Assembly: GCA_030673725.1 (NCBI GenBank)
Contig: DAOVIL010000025.1
Location: forward strand, 1 to 6,840
Direction of reading: 5' to 3'
Length of the DNA: 6,840 nt
From: Candidatus Aenigmatarchaeota archaeon
GTDB taxonomy: Archaea; Aenigmatarchaeota; Aenigmatarchaeia; QMZP01
The notes below the pieces were generated by a model. It was not told where the DNA came from. It made no database searches and was given only the letters and a program-made list of their open reading frames with translations. Of the stretch, positions 1 through 5,967 are shown one piece after another. The stretch's first letter is position 1. Each line of letters opens with the position of its first letter. A program made the position numbers and the translations under genes.

Positions 1-1
1 C

Positions 2-190
2 GACCTCGTTTTCAAGCACCCCAGGTTCTCCCAGGACGAGCTGAGGGAGATATGCTCAAAGCTGTGGAAAGGCTACTACATGAGACCCAAATACATCGCC
101 AAGAGGATGAAGAGGGGTCTCACTTCTTCAAGGGAACTCAAGAGGAATGCAGCCGGAATAAAGAAGATTTTCAGGTACAGGAAGGTGTAG
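2..190 (+). CDS. C-terminal tail of a probable B12-binding-type radical SAM protein (5' truncated)
   Basis: The last 62 residues of a protein whose start lies left of the window; the frame is open from base 2 to a TAG at 188-190. The fragment is basic and probably helical and contains no catalytic motif. Its assignment rests on resemblance to the C-terminus of the radical SAM protein at 4498-5967. Both have an acidic residue then V.K.P, a conserved Glu and a Cys, then a PKY motif followed by basic helices ending in G.K (PKYIAKRM here, PKYVIRKV there). This helical tail after the radical SAM barrel is common in BchE-like cobalamin-type radical SAM proteins. The stop is four bases before the next ATG, so it is probably co-transcribed with the glycosyltransferase. 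That it is coding is likely; the family call is inference from one short alignment, and the substrate is unknown. Confidence 0.6.
   Translation, partial: DLVFKHPRFSQDELREICSKLWKGYYMRPKYIAKRMKRGLTSSRELKRNAAGIKKIFRYRKV
184..187 (+). promoter_or_regulatory. Shine-Dalgarno for the glycosyltransferase
   Basis: GGTG inside AAGGTGTAG, seven bases before the ATG at 195 and immediately before the TAG of the preceding gene. It matches the core of the archaeal ribosome-binding consensus GGAGGTGAT and supports ATG 195 as the start. Its place in the upstream coding end suggests translational coupling. Confidence 0.6.
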
Positions 191-194
191 TCTT

Positions 195-1151
195 ATGGCA
201 AAAGCCAGTGTTATTATACCGGCATACAATGCTGAGAAGGTCCTTCCGGATTGCCTGAAGGCGCTGAAGTCACAGAGCACCAGGCCACTGGAAGTTATTA
301 TAGTGGATGACGGCTCAAAGGACAGTACATCAGATGTGGCCAAAAAGTTCGGCGCAAAGGTGCTCAGGCAGAAGAACAAAGGGCCTGCCTCTGCCAGGAA
401 CCTGGGGGCGTCAAAGGCGTCCGGTGATATCCTGCTTTTCACAGACGCTGACTGCGTGCCTGACAAGGACTGGATGAAGGAGATGATGGCACCCTTTAGG
501 GGCAAGGCAATGGCCGGCGTGCAGGGTGCTTACAGGACAAAGCAAAAACAGCTCTTGGCCAAGTTCTCCCAAGCCGAGATAGAGGACAGGTACAGAAGGA
601 TGGGAAAGAAAGGCACCATAGACTTCATAGGCACATATTCCGCAGGCTACAGAAAAGATATCTTCAGGAAGTTCGGCGGCTTCGATGAAAGCTTCCCCAA
701 GGCATCTGGCGAGGACCCAGAGCTTTCATTCAGGATGGCAGAGAAAGGCCACAGGCTTGTCTTCAACAGGAAGGCGATAGTCTATCACATCCATCCAGAC
801 TCCCTGATAAAATACCTGAAGCAGAAATACGAGAGGGCCTACTGGAGGGTTCTCCTTTACAAGAAGCACCCTGGAAAAGCGGTGAAGGAATCGTACACTC
901 CCCAGACGCTCAAGCTCCAGATAGGTCTCATTTACCTGATGTTCCCGTCTGCCGTAGCGTCCGTTTTTGTGGGCATATTTCCGTTTGCTGCCCTGCTGAT
1001 TATACTCATTGCAACGACCATCCCATCTTCAGCAAGGTTCTCGAGCAAGGGTGCTGGGGTGGCGATATCGTCCCCTCTCATACTGATTCTCAGAAGCCTT
1101 GTCTTCAGCCTAGGTCTCGCAGCCGGAACCATAAAGGCGAAATCTGGGTAA
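195..1151 (+). CDS. Family 2 glycosyltransferase with C-terminal membrane segments
   Basis: A 318-residue GT-A fold glycosyltransferase that should move a sugar from a nucleotide- or lipid-phosphate donor to an acceptor at the cytoplasmic membrane face. Visible motifs: the N-terminal strand ASVIIPAYNAE (residues 4-14), the nucleotide-binding VDDGSKDST (37-45), GPASARNLG (63-71), the metal-binding DAD (84-86), and a GED motif whose E173/D174 probably supplies the catalytic base. From about 243 the protein turns hydrophobic: 243-280 could form one or two helices and 287-313 another, so the C-terminus is probably membrane anchored. The catalytic domain would then face the cytoplasm, as in many archaeal N-glycan and polysaccharide transferases. 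ATG 195 is backed by a GGTG site and leaves the first beta strand intact. The fold is secure; donor, acceptor and linkage cannot be read from sequence. Confidence 0.93.
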   Translation: MAKASVIIPAYNAEKVLPDCLKALKSQSTRPLEVIIVDDGSKDSTSDVAKKFGAKVLRQKNKGPASARNLGASKASGDILLFTDADCVPDKDWMKEMMAPFRGKAMAGVQGAYRTKQKQLLAKFSQAEIEDRYRRMGKKGTIDFIGTYSAGYRKDIFRKFGGFDESFPKASGEDPELSFRMAEKGHRLVFNRKAIVYHIHPDSLIKYLKQKYERAYWRVLLYKKHPGKAVKESYTPQTLKLQIGLIYLMFPSAVASVFVGIFPFAALLIILIATTIPSSARFSSKGAGVAISSPLILILRSLVFSLGLAAGTIKAKSG

Positions 1152-1154
1152 ACC

Positions 1155-1162
1155 TATTTAAA
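1155..1162 (+). promoter_or_regulatory. Archaeal TATA box (TATTTAAA) upstream of the epimerase
   Basis: TATTTAAA lies in the only clear intergenic spacer (1152-1184), starting four bases after the glycosyltransferase stop. Its centre is about 27 bases from the A of ATG 1185, the usual archaeal TATA-to-start distance, so transcription is predicted to begin at or next to the start codon. The preceding bases GTAAACC could serve as a weak BRE. No Shine-Dalgarno lies before ATG 1185, which fits a leaderless transcript. This would be an internal promoter for the epimerase and the genes after it, besides any read-through from upstream. Confidence 0.65.
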
Positions 1163-1184
1163 TGACTTTAGGTAATGCTGGAAT

Positions 1185-2117
1185 ATGAAAACGGTATTGG
1201 TTACAGGCGGCGCTGGTTTTATAGGCTCCAACCTGGTGAAGGAACTGCTGAAACGCGGATACAATGTAAGGGTACTCGACTCCCTGGCAACAGGAAGGAA
1301 GGGAAACCTGGAAGACATGATGGACAAGATAGAGTTCATAGAAGGCGACATAAGGGACAGGGAAATAGCAAAAAAAGTGATGGAAGGGGTCTACTGTGTC
1401 TTTCATGAGGCAGCCCTGCCGTCAGTGCCCAGGTCAGTGGAGGATCCCCTGACGTCCAACGATGTCAACATAAACGGGACGCTGAACATGCTTTTTGCTG
1501 CAAAGGAAGCCGGGGTCAAGAAGTTCATATACGCTGGCTCATCTTCGGCCTACGGGGAATCAGAGACCCTTCCAAAAGTGGAGACGATGAAACCTTCCCC
1601 ATTATCGCCATATGCCGTGTCAAAACTCACCGGAGAATATTACTGCCAGGTGTTCCACAGGCTTTACGGGATTGAGACAGTCGTCCTGAGGTACTTCAAC
1701 GTATACGGCCAGAATCAGGATCCCAATTCGCAGTATGCTGCGGTGATACCCAAGTTCATAACAAGCATACTGAGCGGGAAGAGCCCGACTGTGTATGGTG
1801 ACGGTGAGCAGACAAGGGACTTTACGTTCGTCAGCGATGTAGTGGAGGCCAACATGCTTGCGATGGAGAACAGCTCCAAGGCGGCAGGGAGAGTGATGAA
1901 CGCGTCCTTCGGCAAGGCCATAAGCATAAACGACCTGATTGCACTCATGAACAGGATATTGGGCAAGGACGTGAAGCCGGAGTATCTGGACGAGAGGCCA
2001 GGTGACATAAAGCATTCCCTGGCTGACATATCGCTGGCAAAGGAGCTCATTTCATACTACCCCAAATTCAGTATAGAGGAGGGTCTTAAGGAGGCTGTGA
2101 AACACTATGGCGGCTAA
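1185..2117 (+). CDS. UDP-sugar 4-epimerase, extended SDR family (WbpP/GalE-like)
   Basis: A 310-residue NAD-dependent extended short-chain dehydrogenase/reductase, predicted to invert C4 of a UDP-hexose or UDP-N-acetylhexosamine (UDP-Glc/UDP-Gal or UDP-GlcNAc/UDP-GalNAc). The Rossmann glycine motif TGGAGFIGSN is at residues 7-16. The active-site serine lies in AGSSSAYG (117-124), and the catalytic pair is Y143/K147 in PYAVSK. RYFNVYGQNQDPNSQYAAV (169-187) and the later GDGEQTRDFTFV segment are substrate-binding signatures of the epimerase and UDP-uronate decarboxylase/epimerase group. The QDPN..YAAVIPKF form resembles WbpP-type UDP-GlcNAc 4-epimerases. Length is normal and all catalytic residues are present. 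It overlaps the dehydrogenase gene by 11 bases, so the two probably act in sequence. The start at 1185 is fixed by the glycine motif and TATA spacing. The family is firm; the preference for acetylated sugars is inferred from the neighbour. Confidence 0.94.
   Translation: MKTVLVTGGAGFIGSNLVKELLKRGYNVRVLDSLATGRKGNLEDMMDKIEFIEGDIRDREIAKKVMEGVYCVFHEAALPSVPRSVEDPLTSNDVNINGTLNMLFAAKEAGVKKFIYAGSSSAYGESETLPKVETMKPSPLSPYAVSKLTGEYYCQVFHRLYGIETVVLRYFNVYGQNQDPNSQYAAVIPKFITSILSGKSPTVYGDGEQTRDFTFVSDVVEANMLAMENSSKAAGRVMNASFGKAISINDLIALMNRILGKDVKPEYLDERPGDIKHSLADISLAKELISYYPKFSIEEGLKEAVKHYGG
2090..2094 (+). promoter_or_regulatory. Shine-Dalgarno for the UDP-sugar dehydrogenase
   Basis: GGAGG within AAGGAGGCTGTGA, inside the end of the epimerase gene and 12 bases before ATG 2107. 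The spacing is slightly long, but the continuation CTGTGA partly follows the GGAGGTGAT consensus. It supports ATG 2107 and hence the 11-base overlap between the two genes. Confidence 0.5.
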
Positions 2118-3411
2118 AGACAGGCTTGGTGATGGCAGTGCAGTCGTGTGTGTTGTGGGCCTAGGCTATGTCGGCCTGCCCCTGACAATAGGGTTCTCTG
2201 GGGCGGGTATACGCACCATAGGGTTTGATGTGAACAAGAAAAGGGTGGAAGAGCTCTCCACCGGCAAGGACAGTGACGGAGAGAATGACATCGCAAACTG
2301 TTCTGCGGAGTTCACTAATGACGAGAAGATGATAAAGGAAGCCGACTTCGTGATATTGTGCGTCCCCACGCCTGTAACTTCCCAGAACAGCCCGGACCTC
2401 TCATACATAGAGGGCGCATCATCCCTTGTGGGAAGGAACCTGAAGGAAGGCGCAATTGTGATACTGGAATCCACTGTCTTCCCTGGTGTGACAGAGGACA
2501 TAATGCTTCCTATTCTAGAGAAGGAATCCGGAATGAAGGCAGGGGAAGGCTTCAGCGTGGGCTATTCACCTGAAAGGATAAACCCCGGAGACAAGGAGCG
2601 AACACTGAAGAAGATAGTGAAGGTCGTGAGCGGATACGACAAGGAAACCTGCGATGTGGTCGCAAAACTCTACAACAAGATTATTGAAGCTGGGACATTC
2701 GAGGCGGAAAACATAAAGACCGCAGAGGCAGCCAAGGTGATAGAGAACATACAGAGGGATCTGAACATAGCGCTCGTGAATGAGCTTGCGCTCATATTCG
2801 GAAGGATGGGGCTTGACGTCAACAAGGTGCTGGAGGCGGCTGAGACCAAGTGGAACTTCCAGTCATACAGGCCGGGCCTTGTGGGAGGCCACTGCATACC
2901 TGTCGATCCCTACTACCTTGTGCACAAGGCGAAGGAGCTGGGGCATGAACCCAAGGTCATACTTGCAGGGAGGGACATCAACAACTATATGCCGGAGCAC
3001 ACGGTGAACGTGATATCATCATCACTGAACGAGCACAAGAAGAGCATGAACGGCTCAAGGATACTTCTTCTGGGGCTGACGTTCAAGAAGAACGTCAGGG
3101 ACTCCAGGAACAGCCCATCCGGTGTGATAGTAAAGGGGTTAAAGGCCCAGGGGGCGGAAGTGCTTGCCTATGAGCCTTTCCTGAAGAAGGATGTGGTGGA
3201 GAATGTCTTCGGCGCCAGGCACATTGAGAGCCTGAAGGACGTGAAGGGGATGGACTGTATAGTGCTTGTCACAGACCATGACAATTTCAAGTCACTGCAG
3301 CTCTCTGACATCAGGGCATTCTCATCAGAGAACCCCATACTGGTGGATGTCAGGAGATTCTTTGACGGGTCAAAGGCAAAGGAGATGGGCATAACATACA
3401 AGACCCTGTAG
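2107..3411 (+). CDS. UDP-N-acetylhexosamine 6-dehydrogenase (WbpO/TviB/WecC-like)
   Basis: A 434-residue UDP-glucose/UDP-mannuronate dehydrogenase-family enzyme that would oxidise C6 of a UDP-sugar to the uronic acid with two NAD+. The N-terminal NAD domain has VGLGYVGLP (residues 17-25) and D41 to bind the NAD ribose. Next come CVPTPV, ESTVFPGVTE and SPERINPGD, then the helix with K210 and N214 (AAKVIENIQRDLN), both expected in the active site. The catalytic thiol is C263 in GGHCIPVDPYYL. The C-terminal UDP-binding domain has GLTFKKNVRDSRNSP (323-337). Length and the GGHCIPVDPYYL form fit the UDP-HexNAc branch (WbpO, TviB, WecC) better than UDP-glucose dehydrogenase, which usually has a shorter enzyme with a GGxCxPKD motif. 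With the upstream epimerase it would make a UDP-HexNAc uronate, such as UDP-GalNAcA. The exact sugar is inferred. Confidence 0.94.
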   Translation: MAAKDRLGDGSAVVCVVGLGYVGLPLTIGFSGAGIRTIGFDVNKKRVEELSTGKDSDGENDIANCSAEFTNDEKMIKEADFVILCVPTPVTSQNSPDLSYIEGASSLVGRNLKEGAIVILESTVFPGVTEDIMLPILEKESGMKAGEGFSVGYSPERINPGDKERTLKKIVKVVSGYDKETCDVVAKLYNKIIEAGTFEAENIKTAEAAKVIENIQRDLNIALVNELALIFGRMGLDVNKVLEAAETKWNFQSYRPGLVGGHCIPVDPYYLVHKAKELGHEPKVILAGRDINNYMPEHTVNVISSSLNEHKKSMNGSRILLLGLTFKKNVRDSRNSPSGVIVKGLKAQGAEVLAYEPFLKKDVVENVFGARHIESLKDVKGMDCIVLVTDHDNFKSLQLSDIRAFSSENPILVDVRRFFDGSKAKEMGITYKTL

Positions 3412-3414
3412 GTT

Positions 3415-4494
3415 ATGAAGAAAAGACTGATGGACATACTGGTCTGCCCTATCTGCAAGGCCGGGCTCAAGCTTCATTCTTTCAGCGAGGAGAAGGGGGA
3501 GTCAGGGGTCAATGAGATAATCGACGGCGTTCTCACCTGCAAATGCAAAAGATGGTATCCTATAATCGGCGGCATACCTAGGATGCTGCCTGACAGCCTG
3601 AGAGACTCCCAGGTAGAGAAGAGGTATTCCCTGTTCCTCAGGAAGTACAAAGACAAACTGCCAAAGGGGGTGGAAGCGAAAGTTATTAGCAGAGACGACA
3701 GACAGAAGAGGGACACACTAGAGTCGTTCGGGTTCCAGTGGAACAGGTTCCATGAGATGTTCCCTGAGTTCAGGGACAACTTCCTGAACTACATAAAACC
3801 GATGAAGCCTTCATTCTTCAGGGACAAACTTGTGCTTGATGTCGGGTGCGGTTTCGGCAGGCACACCTACTACAGCGCAGAGTTCGGGGCAGAGGTGGTT
3901 GGTCTGGACCTGAGCCATGCAGTTGAGGCCGCCTACAGGAATGTGGCAAAGTTCCCAAAGGCACATATCGTGCAGGGGGATACATATAACCTGCCATTCA
4001 AAAACGAGTTCGACTTCATCTTCTCCATAGGTGTGATACACCATCTCCCTGACCCCAAAGGCGCATACCTGAACCTGGTGAAGTTCGCCAAGAAGGGCTC
4101 TGACGTGTTCATCTGGGTCTACGGAAGGGAGGGCAGATGGTTCAAGACGGAGGTGTTGGGAAGGCTGAGGAAGATAACAAGGAAGATGCCACACAAGTTG
4201 CTCTACTATTTCTGCTACTTCCCCGCCATGTTGTACCACTTCTCGAATGGAATGCATCTCACACTGAAGTCAATGAAACTCAACGGCCTTGCCGAGATGA
4301 TGCCCTTCAAGGGCTATGCAAAGTTCCCGTTCAGGGTCAAGCATGCTGACACTTTCGATTTCCTAGCCACTCCAGAGGACAATTACTACAAGAAGGAAGA
4401 TATGGAAGGTTGGCTGAAAGAGGCCGGCCTGAAGGATACATGGATAACTGACATAGAAGGGAGAAGCTGGAGGGTGTTCGGCATAAAGAGGTGA
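3415..4494 (+). CDS. Class I SAM methyltransferase with N-terminal Trm112-like zinc-binding segment
   Basis: A 359-residue protein in two parts. Residues 7-58 form a Trm112-like segment: CPIC (C11, C14), then CKC (C42, C44) and YPIIGGIPRML, a layout that usually binds zinc in small archaeal and bacterial proteins. After a linker and the FGFQWNRF motif comes a Rossmann methyltransferase. Motif I is LDVGCGFGRH (141-150), the SAM-ribose acid is D165 in GLDLS, then QGDTYNLPF and the motif IV-like region FSIGVIHHLPDP. A basic, aromatic stretch precedes a C-terminal subdomain with NYYKKEDMEGWLKEAGL. In polysaccharide and lipid loci such proteins methylate sugars or small lipid-linked substrates, so sugar O- or C-methylation is a reasonable inference. 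The start follows the previous TAG by three bases in the same frame. The ribosome-binding site is weak (AGGT only), and ATG 3430 is a possible alternative that keeps all motifs. Confidence 0.9.
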   Translation: MKKRLMDILVCPICKAGLKLHSFSEEKGESGVNEIIDGVLTCKCKRWYPIIGGIPRMLPDSLRDSQVEKRYSLFLRKYKDKLPKGVEAKVISRDDRQKRDTLESFGFQWNRFHEMFPEFRDNFLNYIKPMKPSFFRDKLVLDVGCGFGRHTYYSAEFGAEVVGLDLSHAVEAAYRNVAKFPKAHIVQGDTYNLPFKNEFDFIFSIGVIHHLPDPKGAYLNLVKFAKKGSDVFIWVYGREGRWFKTEVLGRLRKITRKMPHKLLYYFCYFPAMLYHFSNGMHLTLKSMKLNGLAEMMPFKGYAKFPFRVKHADTFDFLATPEDNYYKKEDMEGWLKEAGLKDTWITDIEGRSWRVFGIKR

Positions 4495-4495
4495 T
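4488..4495 (+). promoter_or_regulatory. Strong Shine-Dalgarno overlapping a stop codon
   Basis: GAGGTGAT matches eight bases of the archaeal consensus GGAGGTGAT. It contains the TGA stop of the methyltransferase (4492-4494) and ends two bases before ATG 4498. It fixes that ATG as the radical SAM start and suggests that a ribosome terminating on the methyltransferase restarts on the radical SAM gene. Confidence 0.8.
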
Positions 4496-4497
4496 TT

Positions 4498-5967
4498 ATG
4501 AAAGTAATGATAACATACCCTCCCCTGAAATCAGACAAGGGCATAGCGCTGCTCTCGCAGAACAGGCAGTTCCAGTGGTTCAGCAACCCTTCCCTGGTAT
4601 ACCCGATGATTCTAGCGTCTGCAGCCACGCTGCTGGATAAGAAGGGGTACAATGTGCTCTGGAAGGACGCGATAGCAGAAGGAATGGGGGAGAAGGAGTT
4701 TGAGGCTTTCCTGGAGAGTGAGAAACCTGACATTGCGGCGATAGAGACCAAGACTCCGGTCGTCAAAATCCACTGGAAGCTCATAGAGAGATTGAAGGAG
4801 GTGAGCCCAAAGACCAAGTTCGTGCTCATGGGAGACCACGTGACAGCGCTACCAAAGGAGTCTATGGAAAATTGCAAGTCCTTGGACTTCGTAATAACCG
4901 GCGGAGACTTTGACTTCTCGCTTTTGGGGCTTTGCGACAACCTGTCCAAAGGAAAGAAGATGCCTAAAGGTATCTGGTACAGGAAGGGCAAGGAGATAAA
5001 AAACACAGGAAATTTCGAGCTCAACCATAACCTGGATGACCTGCCGTTCATAGATAGAGAGCTGACCAAGGGTTACCTGTACAACAAGGAATACAACATC
5101 AAGAAGAGACCGTTCGCCTACACCATGGCCGGCAGGGATTGCCCCTGGCACAAGTGCAAGTTCTGCGCATGGCCCACCCTCTTCCCAAAGTTCAGGGTAA
5201 GGAACCCGGAGAGGCTACTTGATGAGATAGGCATGCTCATAGAGAGGTATGGCGTGAAAGAGGTTTTTGATGACACCGGCACTCTTCCTGTGGGGAAGTG
5301 GCTGGAGAATTTCTGCAGGGGCATGATAGAGCGCGGCTACAGCGAGAAGATAAGATTCTCATGCAACATGAGGGTGGACTACATGACCAAGGAGAACACC
5401 AGGCTTATGAGGAAGGCAGGCTTCAGGCTGCTGAAGGTGGGGCTGGAATCAGCCAACCAGAAGACACTGGACAGGATAAACAAAGGCATAAAGGTGGAGC
5501 AGATAGAAAAGGCGTGCAGGCTGGCCAAAAAAGCGGGCCTGGAGATACATCTCACGATGATAGTGGGCTACCCCTGGGAGACTAAGGAGGACGCCATCAG
5601 GACGTTCAGGCTTGCTGACAGGCTGATGTCATCCGGGCTGGCGGAGGTGCTCCAGTCAACTGTGCTAGTTCCATACCCCGGCTCAGGGCTTCATAAAGAG
5701 GCTCTGGAGAACAAATGGTTCAGGTTCGACCCAACAGAATATGAGAGGTATGACATGGGGGAACCCGTGCTGAAAACGCCTGACATGACCCCTGAAGAGG
5801 TCGTAGGGGTATGCAACATGATATATGGCACCTTCACTTCACCGAAGTATGTCATCAGGAAGGTGCTCAGCATAAGGTCATTCTCTGATATAAGGTACAT
5901 GATAGAAGGCCTGAAGGCCGTCATAGGGCACAAGAAGGATTTCTCAAGAAAGTCTGGTGGTGTTTGA
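4498..5967 (+). CDS. B12-binding-type radical SAM protein with CX4CX2C cluster motif
   Basis: A 489-residue protein of the cobalamin-binding (class B, BchE-like) radical SAM type. Residues 1-180 look like a degenerate B12-binding Rossmann domain: PPLKSD near the start, a region with YPMILASAATLLDKKGYNV, VLMGDHVTALP (109-119, where many relatives have GGPH.TALP) and DFVITGGD (130-137). The classical DxHxxG motif is absent, which is normal for this class. The radical SAM barrel runs from about 205 to 410. Its 4Fe-4S cysteines are C215, C220 and C223 in GRDCPWHKCKFCAW, one residue more than the usual CX3CX2C. SAM- and barrel-associated motifs VGLES (314-318) and IVGYPWET (355-362) follow. A helical C-terminus (about 420-489) includes PKYVIRKV and resembles the protein ending at 190. 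Known relatives do C-methylation, cyclisation or other C-C chemistry on lipids, antibiotics and tetrapyrroles. The substrate here is unknown. Confidence 0.92.
   Translation: MKVMITYPPLKSDKGIALLSQNRQFQWFSNPSLVYPMILASAATLLDKKGYNVLWKDAIAEGMGEKEFEAFLESEKPDIAAIETKTPVVKIHWKLIERLKEVSPKTKFVLMGDHVTALPKESMENCKSLDFVITGGDFDFSLLGLCDNLSKGKKMPKGIWYRKGKEIKNTGNFELNHNLDDLPFIDRELTKGYLYNKEYNIKKRPFAYTMAGRDCPWHKCKFCAWPTLFPKFRVRNPERLLDEIGMLIERYGVKEVFDDTGTLPVGKWLENFCRGMIERGYSEKIRFSCNMRVDYMTKENTRLMRKAGFRLLKVGLESANQKTLDRINKGIKVEQIEKACRLAKKAGLEIHLTMIVGYPWETKEDAIRTFRLADRLMSSGLAEVLQSTVLVPYPGSGLHKEALENKWFRFDPTEYERYDMGEPVLKTPDMTPEEVVGVCNMIYGTFTSPKYVIRKVLSIRSFSDIRYMIEGLKAVIGHKKDFSRKSGGV
5956..5962 (+). promoter_or_regulatory. 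Shine-Dalgarno for the nucleotidyltransferase gene
   Basis: GGTGGTG lies in the last codons of the radical SAM gene, five bases before ATG 5968. The radical SAM stop TGA (5965-5967) sits between it and the ATG, so stop and start are adjacent with no spacer. It supports ATG 5968 and a translationally coupled pair. Confidence 0.6.

Noticed and set aside
52..258. 68-codon plus-strand frame near the left edge
   Set aside because: It overlaps the radical SAM-like tail and the glycosyltransferase start in another frame and has no family resemblance; the frame from base 2 fits the gene layout better.
128..505. 125-codon open frame on the minus strand
   Set aside because: It is antisense to the glycosyltransferase N-terminus, including its nucleotide-binding and DAD motifs; no independent signal supports it.
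1153..1164. Leftward promoter from the nearly palindromic TATTTAAA
   Set aside because: The complementary reading could also bind TBP, but no credible minus-strand gene lies to the left.
1141..1184. Possible terminator between glycosyltransferase and epimerase
   Set aside because: No hairpin or strong T-run is visible; the A/T-rich bases are better explained as a TATA box.
3409..3411. TAG read as pyrrolysine, fusing dehydrogenase and methyltransferase
   Set aside because: Both proteins are full length with normal ends at this point, an ATG follows within one codon, and TAG is also used at 188-190 as an ordinary stop.
3811..4257. 148-codon open frame on the minus strand
   Set aside because: It is antisense to the methyltransferase core, where SAM motifs on the plus strand are clear; the composition looks like a shadow frame.
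4386..5069. 227-codon open frame on the minus strand
   Set aside because: It lies antisense to the methyltransferase end and the radical SAM start, is serine-rich and low in complexity, and has no recognisable motif; the plus-strand proteins here are well conserved.
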